Numbered from the stretch's first letter, positions 51,102 through 59,977 are shown. The stretch: DNA of 64,000 nucleotides from Idiomarina aminovorans (GCF_023155095.1 NZ_JAKNDA010000001.1:248001-312000), one strand, 5' to 3'. Notes: a model not told the origin generated them from the sequence alone. Program-made: numbers and translations.

Positions 51102-51886
51102 TCGTAGTCACCGTATTAATATTCATCGCGGCACTAAGTTTCATTTTTTGGGGAATGTTACTGTGGCAGTTTTTAGGGTTGAGCGAAAAGCTAGACAACT
51201 TAATGTCTGCTGTATTTGTCGTTTTACCTGTAAAAGTAAAAAAATGGACTGCTAGCTACTTGCTAATTGAGGTTCTTAACGGAGAAGCGCGATCATTTTT
51301 CTTTTGGGTCGCAATGCTGGTTTTGTCCGTCAGTGTCTATTTAATATCCGGAGCCTGGTGGGTTGTTGCTAGTTACGCTCTGTCTATGCTGATGGTTATT
51401 AATAAAAAAAAAGCTTTAGAAAAGCGGAATAACCGCGCTGCTGTTCGTCAGCTTCCGGATTTTTGTGACTTAATTTCAATGATGATCGCTTCAGGTGTAC
51501 CACTTATTTCGGCGTTGGAAAAAGTTTCAGATTCATGCAGTGAATTACTTCTGGCGCGTGAAATAAGGGCAATGTTGAGCCGGTTACGACGAGGAGCCAG
51601 TTTTCCACAATCGATGAAAGAGCTGTCTGAAAGATATAACGCTAATGAGCTTAAAGAATGGAGCTCGATGTTAGTTAAAGGGTATCAACAGGGGGCGAGT
51701 CTTACGAAGTCATTACGGTTCTATGCCAATCAATTGCGGCAGGAACTGCTTAATTCTGCTGAAAAAAGGGCACAGGAAGCACCGGTTAAACTATTATTTC
51801 CGCTGGTAACTTGTTTTTTTCCGGTTAATTTTCTCGTTATTTTGGGACCGGTCATTGTACAACTCAGCCAGGGAGGGTTCGGGTGA
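51098..51886 (+). CDS. tadC: Tad inner-membrane platform protein TadC
   Basis: A 262-residue second platform protein with the T2SSF-type segment QLPDFCDLISMMIASGVPL and helices at both ends, the last reading LLFPLVTCFFPVNFLVILGP. Directly coupled to tadB (4 bp overlap) and to the DUF192 gene (4 bp overlap). Confidence 0.85.
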   Translation: MIVVTVLIFIAALSFIFWGMLLWQFLGLSEKLDNLMSAVFVVLPVKVKKWTASYLLIEVLNGEARSFFFWVAMLVLSVSVYLISGAWWVVASYALSMLMVINKKKALEKRNNRAAVRQLPDFCDLISMMIASGVPLISALEKVSDSCSELLLAREIRAMLSRLRRGASFPQSMKELSERYNANELKEWSSMLVKGYQQGASLTKSLRFYANQLRQELLNSAEKRAQEAPVKLLFPLVTCFFPVNFLVILGPVIVQLSQGGFG

Positions 51887-52275
51887 AGAATAAAAAGGAA
51901 GTCGTTTTATGGCCTAAAGTGAAGGTGATGAAAAAATTTCACCAACGATTGATCGGCATGATGAATGAACAGCAACCGGCGCCGGACAAGGCCTTCTGGT
52001 TCCCGTTTTGTAAGTCAATTCACACATGGGGAATGAAAGAGCCTATCGATGTTGTTGCTCTAGATAAAGAGAATACAATTATTGAAGTTCGTCGGTTCGT
52101 TTGCCCTAATGAAATAGCCCGTTTTAAAGGTGCGCATGGTTTGCTTGAAATGGCGTCCGGAAGTTTTTGGCCGGTAGAAAAGTGGGTAGGGAAGAAATTG
52201 AAATTTATTAAAAAGCATGGAGAGCGAAATGAAAGCAAGCCTTACGATTGCAGTATTGTTATTGAGCTTACTTAA
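51883..52275 (+). CDS. DUF192-family protein
   Basis: A 130-residue small protein with the DUF192 pattern: KFHQRLIGMMNEQQPAPDKAF near the start, FCKSIHTWGMKEPIDVVALD in the middle (family usual form WMKNTxIPLDxxF) and AHGLLEMASGSF. No signal peptide is obvious. The start is GTG overlapping tadC by 4 bp, so it belongs to the operon. DUF192 proteins have no firm function; in Tad operons one may act on pilin or its export. Confidence 0.72.
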   Translation: MKNKKEVVLWPKVKVMKKFHQRLIGMMNEQQPAPDKAFWFPFCKSIHTWGMKEPIDVVALDKENTIIEVRRFVCPNEIARFKGAHGLLEMASGSFWPVEKWVGKKLKFIKKHGERNESKPYDCSIVIELT

Positions 52276-52708
52276 CCTGGGTTGCAGCGCAACAGTACAG
52301 GAGAGGCAGACAAGAACGAAAAGTATAGAGTCGGCCGTCGAATGGTATAAAACTGGCGATCTTTTGTCAGCTGAACAGCATTTGCAGTGGCTTCATAGCA
52401 AAGGATTGGGAACTGATAAAAGCTGGAAATTGCTTGGCAATATCTATTTTAGACAATATCGCTTTCAGGCTAGCGAGTCAGCTTACAGAAATTCACTAAA
52501 AATTAACGAGTCAGATGAAAGCGTTTGGTTTAATTTAGCGCTACTAAACCTTCGCCAAACCACAAATGTCTTGATGGACGCGAGAGCACAACTCGATAAT
52601 TTTGATGGTGAACTTGAAATGTTACTCAATAAACTATTAGAGCTTCAAAAAGCGAGATTGAAAGATACTCCGGTTCCATCAAGTGATTTGGTGCCGATCG
52701 GAAGTTGA
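52229..52708 (+). CDS. tadD: TadD-like TPR lipoprotein
   Basis: A 159-residue lipoprotein with lipobox LGC (Cys19). Two or three tetratricopeptide-like helices follow (AVEWYKTGDLLSAEQHLQW, LLGNIYFRQYRFQASESAYR, ESVWFNLALLNLR), the layout of TadD, the pilotin-like factor for the secretin. Start at the ATG at 52229 with GAGAG upstream. It overlaps the DUF192 gene by 47 bp. Last gene of the locus. Confidence 0.72.
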   Translation: MKASLTIAVLLLSLLNLGCSATVQERQTRTKSIESAVEWYKTGDLLSAEQHLQWLHSKGLGTDKSWKLLGNIYFRQYRFQASESAYRNSLKINESDESVWFNLALLNLRQTTNVLMDARAQLDNFDGELEMLLNKLLELQKARLKDTPVPSSDLVPIGS

Positions 52709-52754
52709 AATAACGATACTGATTGAGAGTGCTCTTAGTTTTAAATTGAAGAAA

Positions 52755-52835
52755 CTACGGGTTCCAGAAATCGAGCTTAGCAATGTCCTCTTTTAAAGCT
52801 GCATTTAGCATAAGATAACTATCAGGGTTGCTCAT
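52755..52835 (-). CDS. Possible 26-residue micro-ORF
   Basis: A tiny reading frame, MSNPDSYLMLNAALKEDIAK... to ...WNP, beginning inside the last codons of the small membrane protein gene (14-bp overlap) with a GAGAAAGAGAAA purine run before it. Amphipathic and not low complexity. It may be a translationally coupled peptide or a gene remnant; no homologue is recognised. Confidence 0.3.
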   Translation of the reverse strand: MSNPDSYLMLNAALKEDIAKLDFWNP

Positions 52836-53040
52836 TTTTCTCTTTCTCTTTGCGCGTTGCTCGCCAGTGGTAAAGCGCCGAAATAATTAAAGCTATGAGT
52901 AAACCCTGAAACTCTAAAGTATGTAGCGTTAACTCACTTTGTTGAAAGGAGTTAACTGCAGTAGCTGCAATAATATAGCCACCTTGAAGCACCAGAGCCC
53001 AGTAAATGGTCGAACGTATTTTATTCTCTTTTTTCTTCAT
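52822..53040 (-). CDS. Small two-helix membrane protein
   Basis: A 72-residue protein with a basic start, two likely membrane helices (about 13-28 and 42-58) and a charged tail rich in Lys and Glu. Family not recognised. It lies 20 bp after the alpha/beta hydrolase gene on the same strand. Confidence 0.5.
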   Translation of the reverse strand: MKKKENKIRSTIYWALVLQGGYIIAATAVNSFQQSELTLHTLEFQGLLIALIISALYHWRATRKEKEKNEQP

Positions 53041-53060
53041 ATCAGCAACTCATGCCGTTT

Positions 53061-53972
53061 TCAGTGCTTCTGAAACCATTCTGTCATGGCGGCTAGTGCC
53101 GAGTCATCAATAGTGTTGCCAGTGCCTTTTCGTAAGCCATGGTCAAGTTTTTCAAAAAAACGGTAATCTAGGCTTTCAGAGCTATCCAAGCTTTCTATCA
53201 TTAAATCGGTTTGCTCTGGATCTACCGAATCATCTTGGCCCGATTGAACAATTAGCAGGGGTGTTGTTCCGCGCTCTATAATCTTAGCCTGTTCAAGGGT
53301 AAGCATTTCTTTCCACCATTTATAACCATGCTGGCTTGAATTCACTGCGAAAGGCTCTTTTGATGTTTTTACTTGCTCCGCAAATCTACGAAACTCACTA
53401 AGCACCGATGCTGTAACCTCTGTAGGTGTGGATGCTTTTATATTGTGCTCAATGTCGTTCTGAAATGAATTACCGCCACCATTAAAGGCGATAGTTGCTG
53501 TAATACCAGAGAACGCTTCGCGCAGCATAACAGCAATAACCGCGCCTTCGCTGCCGCCGAGAACATAGACTGACTGGTAACTTTTAGTTTCGTTAAGGTG
53601 TTGAAGCACCTGTTTGGCGTCATTTACCCATTGCGACGGTGAATCATTCTTGATGTAGGCTTGCGGGCAGCTAGCAGTACCCGAGTTAAGTCCCCATTTT
53701 TCAATGAGCAGAACATCGGCGTCGGGTCGTACTTTGGGGAAAACTTCTTTAATTGAGTTGTTTGTTAATGCACTCCGGCAGTCAGAACCTTGTAATATGA
53801 GTAATAGGTTATTTGCGGGCTTTGCTCTTAAGCCGAGGTGATAGGTAATTTTAGAGTCGGGCATTAACGGCCGCTTCAGTGTCTGTGTTTCAAAAGACAA
53901 TTCTGACGCGGCTAATAAGCATGAGCTGATAGAAAAAAAGGCCAAAGCGATAATCTGATTAAGTTTACGCAT
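53061..53972 (-). CDS. Secreted alpha/beta hydrolase
   Basis: A 303-residue protein with a signal peptide (about 1-22, ending LLAA). The alpha/beta-hydrolase nucleophile elbow is VLGGSEGAV (GxSxG), the acid is in QSGQDDSVDPEQ and the His in KLDHGL, so the catalytic triad looks complete. Substrate unknown; an esterase or peptidase role in the periplasm is likely. Its ATG overlaps the end of a truncated GNAT fragment. Confidence 0.8.
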   Translation of the reverse strand: MRKLNQIIALAFFSISSCLLAASELSFETQTLKRPLMPDSKITYHLGLRAKPANNLLLILQGSDCRSALTNNSIKEVFPKVRPDADVLLIEKWGLNSGTASCPQAYIKNDSPSQWVNDAKQVLQHLNETKSYQSVYVLGGSEGAVIAVMLREAFSGITATIAFNGGGNSFQNDIEHNIKASTPTEVTASVLSEFRRFAEQVKTSKEPFAVNSSQHGYKWWKEMLTLEQAKIIERGTTPLLIVQSGQDDSVDPEQTDLMIESLDSSESLDYRFFEKLDHGLRKGTGNTIDDSALAAMTEWFQKH

Positions 53973-54069
53973 GAATTAAATACCGGTTTATTTCTTCGTC
54001 GCCGAGCTCATGAATGTAGCATCGGTAACTGGATTCAAGCTCAGTGATGGGTAGGATCAGTTCAGGCAC
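53965..54069 (-). pseudogene. N-terminal stub of a GNAT-family acetyltransferase
   Basis: A GTG start with ribosome-binding site AAAGGA reads PELILPITELESSYRCYI then HELGDEE, which matches the usual N-terminus of a GNAT subfamily, where the family would continue ERYPF. Here the frame instead runs NRYLIHA and stops, overlapping the hydrolase ATG. About 34 of roughly 170 residues remain, so it is a deletion remnant. The family match is from memory of the pattern and should be treated as moderate. Confidence 0.5.
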
Positions 54070-54236
54070 TTTATAGTCCTTTATGTCAGTGTTACAAAGC
54101 AGATTATCCGCTAACCGCTCTAATCACAAACCATTATTTTTCGGTAGTCATAAGCAAATGAGTAAACCCTAACCGTGACTTTTGGTAGGATGCTTCTAAC
54201 GTATTTTAGTAACCATAAGCATTGGAACAAACCAAT

Positions 54237-54467
54237 ATGACCATACAGCCCGGCATTTATGAACATTACAAAGGTGGGCGTTACCGCGTTATTGATACCG
54301 CTCGGCATAGTGAAACCGAAGAGTGGATGGTGCTTTATCAGCCACTGTACGGAGAACAAGAGAACGGTGAGCAGAAGCTGTGGGTGAGCCCCTTTGATGT
54401 GTTCGTGAAAACGGTGACTCAAGACGGCCATGATGTACCCCGGTTTCGTTTTATTGGCAATGAGTAA
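54237..54467 (+). CDS. DUF1653-family protein
   Basis: A 76-residue protein of the DUF1653 family: GIYEHYKGGRYRVIDTARHSET, WMVLYQPLYG, LWVSPFDVFVKTV and a PRFRFIG ending are the hallmarks. Small all-beta cytosolic protein of unknown function. Start at the ATG at 54237; a TTG 15 bp upstream is less likely. Followed by a DUF1543 gene after 9 bp. Confidence 0.85.
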   Translation: MTIQPGIYEHYKGGRYRVIDTARHSETEEWMVLYQPLYGEQENGEQKLWVSPFDVFVKTVTQDGHDVPRFRFIGNE

Positions 54468-54476
54468 GGAAAGATA

Positions 54477-55010
54477 ATGAGCGAAACCGACAACAAACTG
54501 TTTTTAGTGTACGTGGGTGGCACAGCCCCCGGTGCAAACATTGAGCTGCACGATATCCGGTTTGTGGCGGGTAAGTGCATGGAAGATACCTACCAGGCTA
54601 TTCGCAAAGGATGGTTCGGTACACAAAAAGGCCTGCACCTGGATAGCTTTGTTCATTTGCACCATGTCGATGGTTACCGCATTCAGCTTACCTCTAAAGC
54701 GCCTGAGAAACCGGCGAAAAAACGTTTGTACTTCGTTAACTTCGGTGGTTATTTTCCCAATAAGCTGGCTGAGTATCACGACTTTACCGTTGTGGTTGCT
54801 GATTCACCGCAATCCGCAAAGCAACTGGCTCGCGCTCAGATTTCCAGGGCTGGTTTAACGGGTGCTGAGCAAATTCATAAGGACGACTTACTGGCGGTGG
54901 ACGACTGCTTGTGCGTTGATTTGGTTGATAACCACTACGTGACGCTTGAATTCGACGGCGAACAACAGGCGTTGGTACCAGACTGGAAAGGGTATCAGCC
55001 ACTGCCGTAA
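54477..55010 (+). CDS. DUF1543-family protein
   Basis: A 177-residue cytosolic protein with two related halves: LFLVYVGGTAPGANIELHD at the start and LYFVNFGGYFPNKLAEYHD near residue 83, the internal repeat typical of DUF1543. Function unknown. It starts 9 bp after the DUF1653 gene with an AAGGAAAG ribosome-binding site, so the two form a pair. Confidence 0.82.
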   Translation: MSETDNKLFLVYVGGTAPGANIELHDIRFVAGKCMEDTYQAIRKGWFGTQKGLHLDSFVHLHHVDGYRIQLTSKAPEKPAKKRLYFVNFGGYFPNKLAEYHDFTVVVADSPQSAKQLARAQISRAGLTGAEQIHKDDLLAVDDCLCVDLVDNHYVTLEFDGEQQALVPDWKGYQPLP

Positions 55011-55054
55011 TTTTTAATTTAAATTTATCCATAACGGCCTTTTAAGGGGCGGTT

Positions 55055-55083
55055 TTGCACTTCCTTGTTATTTTAATCATTAT
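55055..55083 (+). promoter_or_regulatory. Candidate promoter of secreted hydrolase gene
   Basis: -35 TTGCAC (55055-55060) and -10 CATTAT (55078-55083) at 17-bp spacing, about 60 bp before the GTG start at 55142. Confidence 0.4.
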
Positions 55084-55141
55084 AGAGTAATTTGTTAAAA
55101 GTGTTGATTAAATGTTTTTAGCGACAAGTCGGAGAAAGAAA

Positions 55142-56152
55142 GTGATAAAAATAATTAAACAAACCGTTGTCTTCACACTGGTTACGGTAGCTGGTTTTAT
55201 TGCTATGCCTGCGCAAGCAGAACTGGATGTTGAGTTACTAAAAACGAACGACTGCTTCAGTGGCCCGTTTGAGAGTTATGAAAGCTGGATAAGTATGCTT
55301 ACCGATAAAGTTTCCAATGAACCCGGTTCTGAACAACGATTAAAGAATATGAAGAAAGTTTTTAAAAAAGAAGATTTTCAAAATTACCAGGAAATCCTTG
55401 AATGTAAAGAGTTAGTTTACAAAGTTAATGATGCAGTATCCACGGGCTACTATGTTGCTCCAAAAGACCAGTCAGATTTACCAGTAATTATAAATAATAG
55501 AGGTGGCAATGCTCGTTATGGTTCATGGGTGTTTGGTAATGTTTACCTTCAGCTCTTTAGTTTGGCCGTAGATGAGAATATTGCTATTTTCGCGTCTAAT
55601 TATCGTGGCATATACCCTAAACTCCCCGGTAAAGATGAATTTGGCGGCGCTGATGTCAACGACGTTGTTGCGTTACCAGAGTTATTCGAACACTTCCCTA
55701 ATGTGAACTCTGAAAAGATTGGCGTATTTGGTGCCAGCCGCGGTGGCATGCAGTCCCTTTTAGCGGTAAAGCAGGGTTTAGACGTTGACGCTATTGTTCT
55801 TTATGCCGGGCAGTACAATTTACTTGAGGGTTTAAAGCACCGTCCAGAGATGGAGCGAGTTTATAAAGGGCGAATCCCAAATTATGACGAAGAAAAAGAA
55901 GCTGAACTAAGAAAGCGTTCTGCTGTTTTCTGGATGGACGAGATTGATAACGACATTCCAATTTTGTTGATACATGGCGACAAAGACGAACGAGTTTCAG
56001 TGGCGTCCAGCATTGCGCTGAACAAAGTTCTTGAGAAAGAAGATTTCACTCATAAGCTCTCGATATATGAAGGCGGAAAACATCGTTACGGCAAAAACGC
56101 GAAAGCCATTGAAGGCGAAATGATGTCCTGGTTTAAAACGAACTGGAAATAA
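55142..56152 (+). CDS. Secreted alpha/beta hydrolase, prolyl-oligopeptidase-like
   Basis: A 336-residue exported hydrolase: signal peptide ending MPAQA, then an alpha/beta domain with nucleophile GASRGGMQSLL, acid in HGDKDERVS and His in YEGGKHRYGKN. Similar to the S9-type peptidase/esterase fold. I choose the GTG at 55142 because GGAGA lies 7 bp upstream and it gives a clean signal peptide; an ATG 10 codons earlier is the alternative. Unrelated in sequence to the other hydrolase 2 kb away. Confidence 0.8.
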   Translation: MIKIIKQTVVFTLVTVAGFIAMPAQAELDVELLKTNDCFSGPFESYESWISMLTDKVSNEPGSEQRLKNMKKVFKKEDFQNYQEILECKELVYKVNDAVSTGYYVAPKDQSDLPVIINNRGGNARYGSWVFGNVYLQLFSLAVDENIAIFASNYRGIYPKLPGKDEFGGADVNDVVALPELFEHFPNVNSEKIGVFGASRGGMQSLLAVKQGLDVDAIVLYAGQYNLLEGLKHRPEMERVYKGRIPNYDEEKEAELRKRSAVFWMDEIDNDIPILLIHGDKDERVSVASSIALNKVLEKEDFTHKLSIYEGGKHRYGKNAKAIEGEMMSWFKTNWK

Positions 56153-56214
56153 GTTGCCGTAGTCGTCTTCTTCAAGCTTTTCAGCGGGTTATTAAGTAAA
56201 ATGAGGAAGGGGCA

Positions 56215-56754
56215 ATGAGCGCGCAGAAAATTCTGGATTTTTGGTTTAACGAACTGACACCTAAGCAGTGGTTTGCCAAAAGTAATGAACTGGACACTAC
56301 CATTAAAAAACGCTTTTCCCATACGCTTAACACTGCCGCGAACGGGGAGCTTTGGCATTGGCGTGAAACCGCACATGGACGTCTGGCTGAGGTTATTGTG
56401 TTAGATCAGTTATCCCGAAATGTTTTTCGGGATAAACCGCAGGCCTTTACACAAGACCCTGTTGCATTAGTTCTGGCGCAGGAGGCGGTGGTGAAAGGAG
56501 CGGACAAATCATTGAATGCCAGTGAAAAAGCCTTTCTCTACATGCCTTATATGCACAGCGAATCCAGGTTGATTCATGAGCAGGCCGTACAATTGTTCAA
56601 ACAACCCGGCCTTGAAACTAATTACAACTTTGAAGTGAGACACAAAGAAATTATTGATCAATTTGGGCGTTATCCACACCGGAATAAAATATTGGGGCGT
56701 GAATCGACCCCGGAAGAAAAGGAATTTCTTAAACAGCCGGGGTCCAGTTTTTAA
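56215..56754 (+). CDS. DUF924-family protein
   Basis: A 179-residue protein of the DUF924 family, related by fold to TPR-like helical proteins. Hallmarks are ILDFWFNELTPKQWFAK at the start, VLDQLSRNVFRDKPQAF and the C-terminal FGRYPHRNKILGRESTPEE. Function unknown. Convergent with the following dehalogenase gene, with only 2 bp between stops. Confidence 0.9.
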   Translation: MSAQKILDFWFNELTPKQWFAKSNELDTTIKKRFSHTLNTAANGELWHWRETAHGRLAEVIVLDQLSRNVFRDKPQAFTQDPVALVLAQEAVVKGADKSLNASEKAFLYMPYMHSESRLIHEQAVQLFKQPGLETNYNFEVRHKEIIDQFGRYPHRNKILGRESTPEEKEFLKQPGSSF

Positions 56755-56756
56755 TA

Positions 56757-57425
56757 TTACTTTATGTTCTCAATTAACTGTGTGAGCGAACCCACTGTAA
56801 TTGTGGGGTTAACGCCCCATGGGTCAAATTGGGCCTCTTTAGAGCGTTTAACCCAGGCTGTTTTCCAGCCGGCTGCATGAGCCCCAATAATGTCAAAGCT
56901 GTTGCTGGATATTAACCAGGTATTTTGCTCACGACTGCCACTTTTGCTGAGAAAATGCTGGTAAACATCGGGGTTAGGTTTAAAGCTTTTTACGTCTTCA
57001 CAACTGACTATCCCCTTAAAGTAGTTACTGAGCTCTGCATTTTCGAGCAGTTCGGTTACTGCACTGGTGCTGCCATTAGAAAATGCAAAGCACTCGACAC
57101 CGGCAGCATTTAATTTATTCAGTGCTGTTTTCACATCGTCAAATGCGGGGAGGCTTTTGTATGCTTCCAGTAAACTCTCCTGTTGCTCGTCGCTTAACGG
57201 CGCATTGTGTTCATTATTCGTAAATTGAAGGGCGTCTTTGGTACAGACCGAAAAGTCCTGATACTGCTGCATAAGCCCGCGACGAAATGAATATTCTAGT
57301 TGCTTATCGCGCCAGCGGTTTAAAAATTGCTGGGCGCTGTCTTCGTCAAGGTATGACTCTAAAAGAGAAACGACACCTTGAGTGTCGATAAGTGTGCCGT
57401 AAACGTCAAAAGCTAAAGCTGTCAA
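56757..57425 (-). CDS. Haloacid dehalogenase type II family hydrolase
   Basis: A 222-residue HAD-superfamily protein of the L-2-haloacid dehalogenase subgroup. Motif I is LAFDVYGTLIDTQG (Asp7), motif II FSNGSTSAV, motif III FKPNPDVYQ with Lys, and motif IV SSNSFDIIGAHAAGW. Activity on haloacids is not certain; many members are phosphatases of unknown substrate. Confidence 0.9.
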   Translation of the reverse strand: MTALAFDVYGTLIDTQGVVSLLESYLDEDSAQQFLNRWRDKQLEYSFRRGLMQQYQDFSVCTKDALQFTNNEHNAPLSDEQQESLLEAYKSLPAFDDVKTALNKLNAAGVECFAFSNGSTSAVTELLENAELSNYFKGIVSCEDVKSFKPNPDVYQHFLSKSGSREQNTWLISSNSFDIIGAHAAGWKTAWVKRSKEAQFDPWGVNPTITVGSLTQLIENIK

Positions 57426-57593
57426 AACACGCTCCTGTTACTGAAATAAGTCTGTATTGAGTGTACGGAGCTATTCCCAACGTAGTTTTCTATTTATTTT
57501 GAAATACGAATTGTTGTTATTTGTATTTACATTCGTAAGAAGCCTCTGTAGGATACTGAGCCGCTCAGCCAATCTAATTAAGGACAATGACAA

Positions 57594-59969
57594 ATGGAGA
57601 AATTTTTACCCAGCGCCGTTGCCACGGTAATTGCCTCAACCCTTGGCGCCAGCGCCGTTGCTAGTGACCTTGAACTTCCTGATGGTATGGAACGGATTGT
57701 TGTAACGGCTTCTGGCTTTGAACAAAAGCTGACAGAAGCACCCGCAAGCATTTCGGTAATTACCAATGAGGAAATTCGGTCGCGTTCTTTCACCTCGCTG
57801 CTCGATGCGGTGAAGTATCAGGAAGGTATCGATATAGGAACAAGCCGCGACAAAACTGGTCAGGGCAGCATCAGCATGCGCGGTTTAACCGGTGACTATA
57901 CGTTAATTTTGGTTGACGGTATTCGTCAGAACAACCATGGTAATATTTACCCAAACAACTTTGGAGGTAACGCCTTCAATCATATTCCTCCACTTGAAAC
58001 CATCGACAGAATTGAGGTCATACGTGGTCCGGCATCGACCTTGTATGGTGCAGATGCACTGGGTGGTGTCATCAATGTTATTACTAAAAATCATACCGAG
58101 AATTGGACAGGTGCCATAACCTTTGGTCGTAGTCTACAAACAAACGATAATTTTGGCGACGACTTTACAACGGATTTCACTGCAACCGGGCCATTGATTG
58201 ATAATGTATTAAGCTTGGGGGTTCGCGCAAGCTTGTACGACCAACAAGCGTCTTCGCCAGAATTTTCACCCGCTGTCGATCCAAACGGCACTGTGCATGT
58301 TCGTCAACTGGGCTTTGGTAGTGGTGGTCGTACCGTCGATAACAAAGATGAGCATTATGGTTTCTCTATTTCTTATACGCCTGCAAAAAATCATAATATT
58401 CAATTCGACTACGATGACTCTCACCAGTCGTACGACAACACACCCTCTTATGATGTAGAAACCGATACCATCACTTATCCGTTAGGCACCAAAGACAGTA
58501 TTGAATCTATCTGGCAGGCGCGTGGCGGTCAGGTTAATCCCCGTGCTGGTTATGCGGCGGATCAAACCTTTGATCGAACCTGGTGGTCACTGGCTCACGA
58601 TGCTGAGTGGTCTTTCGGTTCAAGTATGATTTCTGTGTCTTACGTTGACACCCAAAACAACGGCAGAACCTTACCGTTAAGCGTTAATGAACGTTTATTA
58701 CTACAGGAAATGTATGACGGAACCGGTGAGTATTCAGGTTTGCCGGAAGACGCGCGTCGTTCACTTGCTGAAGAAACTTTCCTGCCACGACCGGATCGCC
58801 CATTAGACAGCAGTCAGTATACAGTGGACGCAAAGCTGGATATGCCTTTTTCAGGTTTTGGCGGGCATCATAATTTAGTGGTCGGAGGACAGTTAATTGA
58901 CGGCGAACTCAAAGACGGTGTTTTCGGTCTTGAAGAAGGCAATGCTGGCGCAATTCAAGAGCAAAAAATGTATTCGTTGTTTGTGGAAGACAACTGGATG
59001 CCAGTTGCTGATTTCACCTTAACCGGCGGAGTTCGTTACGATAAGCATGACGTGTTTGGCAGCCAGGTATCGCCGCGTCTTTATGCGGTTTATAACCTAA
59101 GCTCTGCCTGGACTGTTAAAGGTGGTGTCAGTACCGGCTATAAAACGCCAAAAACAACCGATTTATATGACGGTATTGTTGGCTTTGGCGGGCAGGGGAC
59201 TATGCCATTCGCCGGGAACCCGGAGCTAGAGCCTGAAACCAGTGTTAATTCGGAAATAGCACTTTACTGGAATTCGGATACTGCTGATCACAACTTTAAT
59301 ATCACCTATTTCAGTACGCGCTTTGACGACAAAATTGGGCGTGGTGATACGGTTTTGAGTTGTGAAGCAACGGGCGGTGTGCGTCCTTGTGTCAACTTAG
59401 GTGAGTATAAACAATTGGGCTACGACTCCTGGCGACAGAGCATTAATATCGACGAAGTCGATGTTCAAGGTGTTGAAGTGGCAGGGCGCTATGAAATTAG
59501 CGACGCGTGGTCAGTAAGAGGTAACTATACCTGGACCGACAGTGAACAAAAAAGCGGCAGTCAGTCGGGCTTACCGCTAACCAATACCGCCGAACACATG
59601 GCAAACTTGTGGTTAAACTGGAATGCTTCGGATGCTTTGACCGTTTACCTGCAAGGCGAGCTTCGCTCTGACCGTTACCGCGGCTATGACAGCACCATTG
59701 ATAAGCAGCTGTATTTTGAGAACTATAGCCTGCTTAACTTAGGCGCTAATTATAAACTGACTGACTCGGTTGATTTGAACCTTCGTATTAACAACTTATT
59801 GGATCGCGACTTCACGACTTATTCAACAACTTACACCGACCTTAATGGTGATGGCGAGTTTGAATATGTTACCGGGCGTGGTGCCGTCAGCGAGGTCGTA
59901 TTTACCGACGATTACAACGTAAAAGACAAAGCCAGAAACTTCTGGTTTGGTGTTACCGTAAGCTTCTGA
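57594..59969 (+). CDS. TonB-dependent outer-membrane receptor
   Basis: A 791-residue receptor with signal peptide (to about residue 24), a TonB-box-like ERIVVTAS, a plug domain (LDAVKYQEGIDIG, RGLTGDYTLILVDGIRQ, IEVIRGPASTLYGADALGG) and a 22-strand barrel ending in the required C-terminal Phe. The plug style is closest to catecholate-siderophore or colicin-receptor types, but the ligand is not determined. No siderophore genes or clear Fur box are nearby. Confidence 0.9.
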   Translation: MEKFLPSAVATVIASTLGASAVASDLELPDGMERIVVTASGFEQKLTEAPASISVITNEEIRSRSFTSLLDAVKYQEGIDIGTSRDKTGQGSISMRGLTGDYTLILVDGIRQNNHGNIYPNNFGGNAFNHIPPLETIDRIEVIRGPASTLYGADALGGVINVITKNHTENWTGAITFGRSLQTNDNFGDDFTTDFTATGPLIDNVLSLGVRASLYDQQASSPEFSPAVDPNGTVHVRQLGFGSGGRTVDNKDEHYGFSISYTPAKNHNIQFDYDDSHQSYDNTPSYDVETDTITYPLGTKDSIESIWQARGGQVNPRAGYAADQTFDRTWWSLAHDAEWSFGSSMISVSYVDTQNNGRTLPLSVNERLLLQEMYDGTGEYSGLPEDARRSLAEETFLPRPDRPLDSSQYTVDAKLDMPFSGFGGHHNLVVGGQLIDGELKDGVFGLEEGNAGAIQEQKMYSLFVEDNWMPVADFTLTGGVRYDKHDVFGSQVSPRLYAVYNLSSAWTVKGGVSTGYKTPKTTDLYDGIVGFGGQGTMPFAGNPELEPETSVNSEIALYWNSDTADHNFNITYFSTRFDDKIGRGDTVLSCEATGGVRPCVNLGEYKQLGYDSWRQSINIDEVDVQGVEVAGRYEISDAWSVRGNYTWTDSEQKSGSQSGLPLTNTAEHMANLWLNWNASDALTVYLQGELRSDRYRGYDSTIDKQLYFENYSLLNLGANYKLTDSVDLNLRINNLLDRDFTTYSTTYTDLNGDGEFEYVTGRGAVSEVVFTDDYNVKDKARNFWFGVTVSF

Positions 59970-59977
59970 GTAAAGCC

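Noticed and set aside
57480-57560. Fur box before the TonB receptor
   Set aside because: No stretch resembles the GATAATGATAATCATTATC consensus well enough.
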